Assembly: GCA_030028905.1 (NCBI GenBank)
Contig: JALDYZ010000003.1
Span: 186,001 to 250,000, forward strand
Source: Ferirhizobium litorale
GTDB lineage: Bacteria; Pseudomonadota; Alphaproteobacteria; Rhizobiales; Rhizobiaceae
Direction of reading: 5' to 3'
Length of the DNA stretch: 64,000 nt
In this document: positions 57,885 through 64,000 of the stretch, one piece after another
How the letters are laid out: every line of letters begins with the position of its first letter
Numbering within the stretch: the first letter of the stretch is position 1
Notes under the pieces: generated by a model
What the model was told of the DNA's origin: nothing
The model's input: only the letters and a program-made list of their open reading frames with translations
Databases searched by the model: none
Made by a program: the position numbers and the translations under genes

Positions 57885-58379
57885 ATGAATATTGGTGAAG
57901 TCGCCCGCGCCTCGGGCGTTTCGACGAAGATGATCCGCTACTACGAGACCATCGGCCTGATCCCGCCGGCCGATCGAACTGACGCCGGTTACCGAAACTA
58001 CGGGGACAGCGACGTCCATACGTTGCGCTTCATTCGCCGCGCTCGGGACCTAGGGTTCTCGGTCGAACAGATGCGCGACCTGCTGGCATTGTGGCGCGAT
58101 CGTTCGCGCGCCAGCGCCGAGGTCAAGAAGATTGCCCTCGCGCAGGTGGATGTCCTGGAACGCAAGGTCAAGGAATTGCAGGCGATGGCGCGCACGCTCA
58201 GGCATCTCGCCGCCTATTGCCACGGTGACGGGCGGCCTGACTGCCCGATTCTCGAGGATCTCGCGGACAATGCCGTGCCGCTCGAGCACGCCCCGGAGCC
58301 CGCCCGGTTCGGCCCCGGCGGCATCGATCCGATGCAATCGCAACGAAACGCGCACAGCGCCAAGCCCGGCCGGGGATAA
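57885..58379 (+). CDS. hmrR: Cu(I)-responsive MerR-family regulator HmrR/CueR
   Basis: A 164-residue regulator. The helix-turn-helix is MNIGEVARASGVSTKMIRYYETIGLI, followed by the dimerisation helix. The metal loop is CHGDGRPDCPI, the Cys-x7-Cys spacing that marks Cu(I)/Ag(I) sensors. It activates copA and copZ by untwisting their 19-bp-spacer promoters. It lies 17 bases after copA, so it is induced with its target. The C-terminal 30 residues (PARFGPGGIDPMQSQ...) are an extra tail beyond the CueR core. Confidence 0.93.
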   Translation: MNIGEVARASGVSTKMIRYYETIGLIPPADRTDAGYRNYGDSDVHTLRFIRRARDLGFSVEQMRDLLALWRDRSRASAEVKKIALAQVDVLERKVKELQAMARTLRHLAAYCHGDGRPDCPILEDLADNAVPLEHAPEPARFGPGGIDPMQSQRNAHSAKPGRG

Positions 58380-58409
58380 CGGCTCTGCCGGACATCAGTC
58401 CCGTTCAGT

Positions 58410-58422
58410 TTCCTGTCAGGAA
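58410..58422. promoter_or_regulatory. 13-bp palindrome upstream of eptA
   Basis: TTCCTG-T-CAGGAA, a perfect palindrome 119 bases before the eptA GTG. It may be an operator for eptA. A loosely similar GCCTG-AATG-CAGGC occurs upstream of the response-regulator gene at about 61120-61133. Confidence 0.35.
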
Positions 58423-58540
58423 TGACCATCAGCTTCGAGCCCGACAAGGCTTGGAAGCTACGAGCGGTGAACGACAGTAAATTGCACGCCGCTCCCCTTT
58501 TGCTTCCGAGCCAACTGGCATGGAAGCGAAAGGAATTTCT

Positions 58541-60190
58541 GTGGCCGAATTTTCACTATCGGAGCCGCGGCACAAGACGCGGCCGCAGATCGGCAGCGTC
58601 ACGCTGAGCGTTCTCGTCGCCCTCTACCTGCTCTTTGCGACAAACCAGACCTTCTGGATGAAATCGGCGAAGTACTTCGCCCTCGATCTGTTTGCTCTCG
58701 CGGCACTGATAATCGGGCTGAGCGCCGGTTTCATCGCGTTGTTTACGCCGCTATCGCAGAAGTTTATTGCGAAACCGGTCTTCATATTCTGCATTCTGGC
58801 CGCCGCGGCAGCTTCCTGGTTCATCGATCGCTTCGGCATCGTCATCGATGCCGAGATGATCCGCAATGCGGTCCAGACCACACCGACGGAAGCCGGTCAT
58901 CTCATTACCCCGGGCTTTCTATGGCATATGCTCATCGTCGGCGTCGTGCCGGCGCTGCTGGTCGGCTGGGTGGAGATACGCCACCGCCCCTTCTGGAGCA
59001 AGGCGGCCCACAATCTTGCCGTCGTCTTGCCCTGCCTCATCGTCTTCGCCCTTGCCGGCTACAGTCACTTCAAGACCTTTGCGGGCATATTCAGGCAGCA
59101 TCGCGAACTGGCTCAGATGATCAACCCCATCTTGCCGATCGGCAATGCGATCAAGTACGCCGTTCGCACCACCGAAGAACAGAATATTGTCACCCGGCAG
59201 CTGGGTACGGATGCGCACCGCCTGACACCGGTCGGCAGAATTGCAAAGCCTCGCGTGACCATCGTCGTCGTTGGTGAAACTGCCCGAGCGGCAAACTTTT
59301 CGCTCGGCGGATACGCGCGCGCGACAAACCCCGAACTTTCAAAGCTCGACGTCGTGTACTTTCCCAATACGACGAGTTGCGGCACAGCGACGGCCGTGTC
59401 CGTGCCGTGCATGTTCTCGGTATATCCAAGGCAGGCTTACACGCACAGGAAGGGACTTGAAACGGAAAACCTGACCGATGTGCTAGCCCACGCCGGCATC
59501 AACGTCAGCTGGTGGGACAACAACACCGGCAGCAAGCAGGTCGCGGACCGGATCGCCACGGTCAGCCTGTCGGATTCCGGCGATACGCGCTTCTGCACCG
59601 GGGACGAGTGCCGCGACGGCATTTTACTCGACAGGCTCGATGCCTGGCTCGATTCGGTCAAGCAGGACAGCGTCCTTATCCTGCACCAGATCGGCAGCCA
59701 TGGTCCCGCTTACTACGCCCGCTATCCCGAGAAATTCCGGGTGTTTGCACCTGACTGCCGCACGGGCGAGCTCAGCGAATGCAGTTCCGAAGAGATCGTC
59801 AACGCCTATGACAATACGATCCTCTTTACGGATCATGTACTTGCAGGGATCATCGGAAAGCTCGAGGATCGATCGGATAAGATGGCCGGAGCCATGTTCT
59901 ACATGTCGGACCATGGCGAATCGCTCGGCGAAAATGGCCTCTACCTACATGGAGCCCCCTACTTCATCGCTCCGGACGTTCAAACGCACGTACCTTTCAT
60001 CGTATGGATGGGCAAGGACTTCACCGCGTCGATGGGGCTGGACACGGCCTGCCTGGCAGAGACCGCCAACGCGCCGCGGTCCCACGACAATCTGTTCCAC
60101 AGCGTGTTGGGCATGATGAACGTGGCAACCAGCGTCTATGATCCGTCGCTGGACGTCTTTGCGCCCTGTCGAAGCAATAGGGCGTCCTGA
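58541..60190 (+). CDS. eptA: Lipid A phosphoethanolamine transferase (EptA/MCR family)
   Basis: A GTG at 58541 is preferred because AAAGGAA precedes it at the right distance; an ATG at 58520 has no such signal. About 549 residues. Five N-terminal membrane helices are followed by a periplasmic sulfatase-fold domain. The nucleophile threonine is in VVGETARAANFSLGGY. TNPELS, then TSCGTATAVSVPCMFS and the zinc-site block YMSDHGESLGENGLYLHG complete the active site. It adds phosphoethanolamine to lipid A and so lowers binding of cationic peptides such as polymyxin. A hairpin follows. The nearby two-component system may control it. Confidence 0.92.
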   Translation: MAEFSLSEPRHKTRPQIGSVTLSVLVALYLLFATNQTFWMKSAKYFALDLFALAALIIGLSAGFIALFTPLSQKFIAKPVFIFCILAAAAASWFIDRFGIVIDAEMIRNAVQTTPTEAGHLITPGFLWHMLIVGVVPALLVGWVEIRHRPFWSKAAHNLAVVLPCLIVFALAGYSHFKTFAGIFRQHRELAQMINPILPIGNAIKYAVRTTEEQNIVTRQLGTDAHRLTPVGRIAKPRVTIVVVGETARAANFSLGGYARATNPELSKLDVVYFPNTTSCGTATAVSVPCMFSVYPRQAYTHRKGLETENLTDVLAHAGINVSWWDNNTGSKQVADRIATVSLSDSGDTRFCTGDECRDGILLDRLDAWLDSVKQDSVLILHQIGSHGPAYYARYPEKFRVFAPDCRTGELSECSSEEIVNAYDNTILFTDHVLAGIIGKLEDRSDKMAGAMFYMSDHGESLGENGLYLHGAPYFIAPDVQTHVPFIVWMGKDFTASMGLDTACLAETANAPRSHDNLFHSVLGMMNVATSVYDPSLDVFAPCRSNRAS

Positions 60191-60209
60191 TTCTTGGCCA
60201 TCAATGAAA

Positions 60210-60238
60210 AGGGCGCCCGGCTTTGTGCAGGGCGCCCT
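60210..60238. terminator. Bidirectional hairpin between eptA and cytochrome b561 gene
   Basis: AGGGCGCCC (60210-60218) pairs with GGGCGCCCT (60230-60238). On the minus strand the stem is followed by TTTTCATTGA. It lies between two converging genes. Confidence 0.7.
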
Positions 60239-60253
60239 CTCGGCTTCAGCTTG

Positions 60254-60793
60254 TCAGACGCAATCACCTGGTTCCGGGCGGCGCTTCCTCCCGGTGACCA
60301 TGGCGACGACCAGATTTTCGCGATGGCGGATACTTTCGAAAACCACGCCGGCAAGGTGGATGGCGATAAGCACCAGACAGCAATTTGCCAGGACCTCGTG
60401 CAATTCCTGGATCCATTCGACGCCCCAGTAAGTGCCTGTGGTCTGCAGCCAGCCGGTGAAGGCGGTGGCAGAAAGAACTATGATGAGAATGACCACCATG
60501 ATTCCGCCCAGCGGGTTGTGCCCGAGGTACCGTCGTGCCCGGTTTGCAACGACCGACTTGGCATAGGCGGAAACTGCCCCGGGGGAGCGAACGAACTGCG
60601 TGAAGCGGGCATAGCGCGATCCGGCTACCCCCATGACCAGCCGCAGGGCGAGAAGCGAGGCGACCGTGTAACCGGCCACCTCGTGCACGTCCTGAAACTC
60701 GTCCGCAGTCATCCACGCCGCGGCGAAGCTCGTCACAAGGCTCCAGTGGAAGATCCGGACAAGCGGATCCCAGATCGTGACTGAAGGAGGCAT
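60254..60793 (-). CDS. Cytochrome b561-type membrane protein
   Basis: The start at 60793 follows GGAGGA; 179 residues. Four membrane helices with heme-coordinating histidines: WDPLVRIFHWSLVTSF (near residue 16), DVHEVAGYTVASLLALRLV (near 36), then ELHEVLANCCLVLIAIHLAGVV (two histidines near 131 and 144). This is the bacterial b561 (CybB-like/Ni-hydrogenase b-type) pattern. It would move electrons from the quinone pool to a periplasmic acceptor. It lies two bases after the PepSY gene, so the two are co-transcribed. Confidence 0.85.
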   Translation of the reverse strand: MPPSVTIWDPLVRIFHWSLVTSFAAAWMTADEFQDVHEVAGYTVASLLALRLVMGVAGSRYARFTQFVRSPGAVSAYAKSVVANRARRYLGHNPLGGIMVVILIIVLSATAFTGWLQTTGTYWGVEWIQELHEVLANCCLVLIAIHLAGVVFESIRHRENLVVAMVTGRKRRPEPGDCV

Positions 60794-60795
60794 CG

Positions 60796-61062
60796 CTAGT
60801 CCTCCGACTTGACCTTCACGACCTCGAAGCTTTTTGGATTGAAGTAAGCCTCCACCTTCTTGCCCTTCGCATCGACGGCATATGCTTCGTAGCATCCGTC
60901 TTCGATCTGGATCGATCGGACCGCCCAGCCCTCCGCTTTTAACTTGGCTTCCAGTGCCGGGCGCGGTTGCCACTCGGCGGTCGGCACCGAACACATGTCG
61001 GAAGCGAAAGCCGTGCCGGCAAACACCATATTTACGGCGACTGCAATACCCAGGAATTTCAT
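60796..61062 (-). CDS. Secreted PepSY-domain protein
   Basis: The start at 61062 follows AAAGGAGAAA; 88 residues. The signal peptide MKFLGIAVAVNMVFAGTAFA is cut near residue 20. One PepSY-like domain follows (LKAEGWAVRSIQIEDGCYEAYAVDAKGKKVEAYFNP). Two cysteines, in SDMCSVP and EDGCYEA, could form a disulfide. Such small PepSY proteins are often paired with b561 cytochromes and two-component systems, and may modulate or sense envelope processes. It is divergent from the response-regulator gene. Confidence 0.85.
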   Translation of the reverse strand: MKFLGIAVAVNMVFAGTAFASDMCSVPTAEWQPRPALEAKLKAEGWAVRSIQIEDGCYEAYAVDAKGKKVEAYFNPKSFEVVKVKSED

Positions 61063-61224
61063 GTCGTTTCTCCTTTGATTGAAAACACCGGCAAGCCTTG
61101 CTTCCAACACTGACAACAGCCTGAATGCAGGCCGAGATCGGGTTGCCAAGGGGAGCAACAGAGAATGCTTGACGGGTTGGACAGTCGGGCGCTACGCCAC
61201 TGGTAGGAAAGAGTGGAGCCTGTC

Positions 61225-61881
61225 ATGCGTGTGCTTCTGGTTGAAGACGACAGCACCATTGGCGAGGCTGTGCGCGATCATGCAATCGCGGACGGCCATG
61301 CGGTGGACTGGATGATCACGATCGAGGATGCGGCTGCCGCACTGGCCACGGTGGAGTATGGCCTCGTGCTTCTTGATCTTCGCCTGCCTGACGGCAGTGG
61401 GCTCGACTTGCTCAGGAAGATGCGCGTGCAAACCCAGGCAGCACCGGTCATCATCCTGACCGCGCACGACCAGATTTCGGACCGCATCGAGGGCTTGAAC
61501 GCAGGCGCCGACGACTATCTCGTCAAGCCTTTTGATCTCGGCGAACTGACGGCACGTATGCTTGCGGTCGCGCGCCGGCACCATGCGGGCAATTCCAGTT
61601 CGGCCATCAGGCTGCCCGGACTTGAAATCAATCAGGCTTTGCGAGTGCTGCGCGTAAATGGCGAGGAAGTGGCGCTCAGTGCGCGGGAATGGGCTGTCCT
61701 CGACGCGCTCGCCACGCGTCCCGGCGCCATCGTGTCAAAGGCGCGGATCGAGGACGCCCTGTACGCCTTCGGCTCCGAAATTGAGAGCAATACGGTTGAG
61801 GTCTATATCAGCCGCCTGCGCAAGAAGATCGGTCGCGAGCGGGTGCAGACCGTCCGTAGCGTCGGCTACAGCCTGAAGTGA
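61225..61881 (+). CDS. OmpR-family response regulator
   Basis: 218 residues from the ATG at 61225, with GGAG upstream; an in-frame GTG at 61213 would add four. The receiver domain has the acidic pair in LLVEDD, the phospho-acceptor aspartate in VLLDLRLPDG near residue 51, and the lysine in YLVKPFD. The C-terminal winged helix (about 130-218) ends VEVYISRLRKKIG...TVRSVGYSL. It pairs with the kinase gene seven bases downstream. Target genes probably include the divergent PepSY/b561 pair and perhaps eptA, which is inference from position. Confidence 0.93.
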   Translation: MRVLLVEDDSTIGEAVRDHAIADGHAVDWMITIEDAAAALATVEYGLVLLDLRLPDGSGLDLLRKMRVQTQAAPVIILTAHDQISDRIEGLNAGADDYLVKPFDLGELTARMLAVARRHHAGNSSSAIRLPGLEINQALRVLRVNGEEVALSAREWAVLDALATRPGAIVSKARIEDALYAFGSEIESNTVEVYISRLRKKIGRERVQTVRSVGYSLK

Positions 61882-61888
61882 GGGCAAG

Positions 61889-63220
61889 TTGAAGCGAAGA
61901 TCCAGCATGACCCGTAGACTGATCTTCGCCCTGACCGGTGTCGTGACTGCGTTCTGGCTTTTGGCCACCGGCCTCGGCGTGCTCGTCATGCAGGACGAAT
62001 TCAACGAGATCTTCGACAGCGCACTGAAGGAAACCGCCGGTAGACTGACGCCGCTTGTCGTCGATCACTTGTATCGCCTGGACGACCTGGGCACGCCGCG
62101 TCAACTCGATCCGGTGCCCCTCGCATCCGCCGATGACTACATCTTCTTCCAGGTGCGCGATGCGTCCGGTAAGGTGCTCCTGCACTCCCATGATATCACG
62201 GCCAAGGCATTCGATGCTCCCTTGCAACGCGGTTTCCACGATACAAGGGAGTATCGTGTCTACACCGCCGCGGCGGTCAGCGGCACGATCTTCATCCAGG
62301 TCGCGGATCCCCGCTGGCACCGACGGGAGGCGACCGTCGAGGGAGGAATGGCGCTTCTGCTGCCGCTGCTCATCCTGCTCCCGGCCAGCATATTCGCCAT
62401 ACGCTTCATCGTGCGGCGGATGGTCTCTCCCGTTGATACGTTGCGGCAGGCGATCGCCAGCAAGGACAGTGGCAACATGGCCCCGATTGCCGAGACGATG
62501 TTACCGCGCGAGCTTCAGCCGATCGCCCATTCGGTCAACAGGCTGCTCGGTAGACTGCGCTCTGCACTTGAGGCCGAAAGGGAATTTACGTCGAATAGTG
62601 CCCATGAGCTTCGTACGCCAATCGCCGGCGCCCTGGCGCAGACCCAGCGCCTGATCGAAGACCTGCCTGAAGGCGAACCGATGCAGCGCGCGCGGAAGGT
62701 GGAGGCCTCGCTCGGCAAGCTCAGTCGCTTGACCGAGAAGCTGCTGCAATTGTCCCGTGCCGAGGCCGGCATCGGTTCTACTGAAACAACCACTGATCTG
62801 CTGCCGGCGTTGCGGGCTGTCATCGAGGACGCCAGGCGGATTAGCACGGGACCCAGCCGCCTTGCTCTCTCGATCGTTGCCGGTGCTACCCTCGAGAGGG
62901 CGGTCGATGCCGATGCCTTCGCTATCGCAATTCGCAACCTCGTTGAAAATGCGCTTGTCCATAGCCCACCCGGGAGCCCGGTGAACATTCGGGTCGCAAG
63001 CGACGGCACGATCCACATAACCAACCAAGGGCCGGTCGCCAGCCGAGAGGAACTGGCGGCCATAACCCGACGGTTCGCGCGCGGCAGGACGAACGCCCCG
63101 GGTTCGGGCCTCGGGCTGCCGATTGTCGTGAAGTTGGTCCAGCAGATGAACGGCACGATCGAGTTCTTGTCACCGATTCCCGGCAAGACCGAAGGATTCG
63201 AGGTTCGCGTCAGCCTATGA
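61889..63220 (+). CDS. Sensor histidine kinase
   Basis: 443 residues from a TTG at 61889 preceded by GAGGG; an ATG at 61907 is the main alternative. Two membrane helices (about residues 10-35 and 155-175) flank a 115-residue periplasmic sensor. A HAMP linker follows (VRRMVSPVDTLRQAI), then the H-box FTSNSAHELRTPIAG with the phosphorylated histidine near residue 240. The ATPase domain has an N-box NLVENALVHSPPGSP and a G-box GSGLGLPIVVKL. It is paired with the response regulator just upstream. The periplasmic sensor is not one I recognise; the ligand is unknown. Confidence 0.92.
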   Translation: MKRRSSMTRRLIFALTGVVTAFWLLATGLGVLVMQDEFNEIFDSALKETAGRLTPLVVDHLYRLDDLGTPRQLDPVPLASADDYIFFQVRDASGKVLLHSHDITAKAFDAPLQRGFHDTREYRVYTAAAVSGTIFIQVADPRWHRREATVEGGMALLLPLLILLPASIFAIRFIVRRMVSPVDTLRQAIASKDSGNMAPIAETMLPRELQPIAHSVNRLLGRLRSALEAEREFTSNSAHELRTPIAGALAQTQRLIEDLPEGEPMQRARKVEASLGKLSRLTEKLLQLSRAEAGIGSTETTTDLLPALRAVIEDARRISTGPSRLALSIVAGATLERAVDADAFAIAIRNLVENALVHSPPGSPVNIRVASDGTIHITNQGPVASREELAAITRRFARGRTNAPGSGLGLPIVVKLVQQMNGTIEFLSPIPGKTEGFEVRVSL

Positions 63221-63268
63221 CTTTGCCAGCAACCAGTGCGGCTGCGAACTTGTCGATCGTTTGAGCTT

Positions 63269-63301
63269 CTGAGCCACTCCCCAATAAGGAAAGTGGCTCA
63301 G
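63269..63301. terminator. Convergent hairpin after the histidine kinase gene
   Basis: CTGAGCCACT (63269-63278) pairs exactly with AGTGGCTCAG (63292-63301). It lies between the kinase stop (63220) and the stop of the converging isomerase-like gene (63311). No T-run is evident. Confidence 0.6.
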
Positions 63302-63310
63302 CCGCCAAAC

Positions 63311-64000
63311 TCAGGCCGCCTTGCGGCGGTTGTTAACGCGATCGGCGAGATCGCGTGCCAGCGCCAGGCTTTCCGCCTGCTCATGGGAGAAGCGATCCTC
63401 CCCTATTTCCATGATCAGCGTCGTGTCGGGCAAAAAAGTCAGTTCGTCGAAGATCTCCGCCCAGGGAATGTCACCCCAGCCGATCGGCAGATGCAGGTCG
63501 CCGATGCCCAGCGCCGTCGCTTCGGCAGGATGATAGAAGTTGGTCATCGTGTACGGCAGACCGAAGCTGTCATGAACATGAAGATGGCCGGTCACCGGAG
63601 CCATGGCCCGGATCTCATCGCACCAGTCGAGGCCAAGGCGCGTGCTCTCGATATAGGCGTGGCTGAAGTCGATCAACCCGCAGACATGCGGGCTTGCGAT
63701 ATGCCTTACCGTCTCGGCCACTTCCGCCGGCGTCTGGCGGTATTGCTCGTCGCCCATGGAGAAGATGTTTTCCAGCGCGATCCGCACGCCGTGACGCCTT
63801 GCGTAATCGGAGATCTCCGCCAACGCATCACGTTCCATCTGGTCGAGGTCGGTTGTGCGTGTTTTCGCCAGGATGGGCGCCGTGCCCGAATGATGGACTA
63901 GGACTCCCGCGCCGACGCTGTTGCAGATCTCGATCATGGACCGCACGACCGCCTTCTGCAGGTCAAGATGCTCGCGATCCATGAAGTTCGAAACGATCTG
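63311..64000 (-). CDS. Sugar-phosphate isomerase/epimerase-like TIM-barrel protein, 5' end cut by window
   Basis: The frame stays open to the window edge (residues before the first internal ATG read QIVSNF), so the start lies outside. About 230 residues are visible. The xylose-isomerase-like TIM barrel (AP endonuclease family 2) is recognised from GVRIALENIFSMGDEQYR with its metal-binding glutamate, CGLIDFSHAYIESTRLG, HLHVHDSFG with two histidines, and LIMEIGEDRFSHE near the C-terminus with the last glutamate. Such proteins isomerise or epimerise sugars or inositol derivatives. Neighbours that would show the pathway lie beyond the window. Confidence 0.82.
   Translation of the reverse strand, partial: QIVSNFMDREHLDLQKAVVRSMIEICNSVGAGVLVHHSGTAPILAKTRTTDLDQMERDALAEISDYARRHGVRIALENIFSMGDEQYRQTPAEVAETVRHIASPHVCGLIDFSHAYIESTRLGLDWCDEIRAMAPVTGHLHVHDSFGLPYTMTNFYHPAEATALGIGDLHLPIGWGDIPWAEIFDELTFLPDTTLIMEIGEDRFSHEQAESLALARDLADRVNNRRKAA

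Overview
The window is GC-rich, densely packed bacterial DNA. The gene content points to an alphaproteobacterium of the Rhizobiaceae (Sinorhizobium/Ensifer/Rhizobium/Shinella type). Supporting features are a coxMNOP-like cytochrome oxidase, the carboxynorspermidine/carboxyspermidine route to spermidine, a blh-bigR sulfide operon, HmrR-type copper control, many ABC importers and a soluble FtsK paralogue. The genus cannot be fixed from sequence reading alone. I found no rRNA, tRNA, CRISPR array, insertion sequence or prophage. All genes look chromosomal or megaplasmid-like, and most lie in short operons.

Layout. 1-3.5 kb: the end of a ribose-type sugar ABC importer (ATPase cut by the window edge, permease) plus a zinc alcohol dehydrogenase. 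3.5-7.5 kb: a degenerate CDP-alcohol phosphatidyltransferase-like membrane protein, an orphan solute-binding protein and a membrane diguanylate cyclase. 7.5-10.5 kb: D/L-alanine catabolism (Lrp-type regulator divergent from alanine racemase and D-amino acid dehydrogenase). 10.5-15 kb: a five-gene cytochrome c oxidase operon on the minus strand. 15.2-18.7 kb: an SMP-30 lactonase, then carboxynorspermidine dehydrogenase and decarboxylase. 19.1-24.6 kb: a stress-flavoured group (Rnk, beta-CASP nuclease, MgtC/DUF4010, P1B ATPase). 24.7-28.7 kb: the sulfide/persulfide operon blh-bigR-YeeE-YeeE-SulP. 28.7-31.6 kb: FtsK-type translocase. 31.8-35.5 kb: an FAD oxidoreductase, a frameshifted LysR gene, a YqhA-like membrane protein and an orphan amino-acid-binding protein.

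35.6-53.0 kb is the most interesting part. It is a run of 14 minus-strand genes plus one divergent gene that looks like an uncharacterised catabolic system. A LacI regulator heads it. It also holds a MocA-type dehydrogenase, a fused CoA-transferase, an enoyl-CoA hydratase, an aldehyde dehydrogenase, a complete CUT1 ABC importer, two GMC dehydrogenases, an SDR, an A/B-barrel protein and glycerate kinase. The divergent gene is a DUF993 protein that reads as a DapA-like aldolase. The 301-bp divergent region carries two near-identical 14-bp palindromes about 209 bp apart, each sitting inside the -35/-10 spacer of one of two back-to-back promoters. This is a compact, testable LacI switch.

53.0-58.4 kb is a copper regulon (copZ, copA, hmrR) with two MerR-type promoters, and an ampR/class D beta-lactamase pair lies inside it. 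58.5-63.2 kb encodes a lipid A phosphoethanolamine transferase, cytochrome b561, a PepSY protein and a two-component system, probably an envelope-modification module. The window ends inside a minus-strand sugar-phosphate isomerase/epimerase-like gene.
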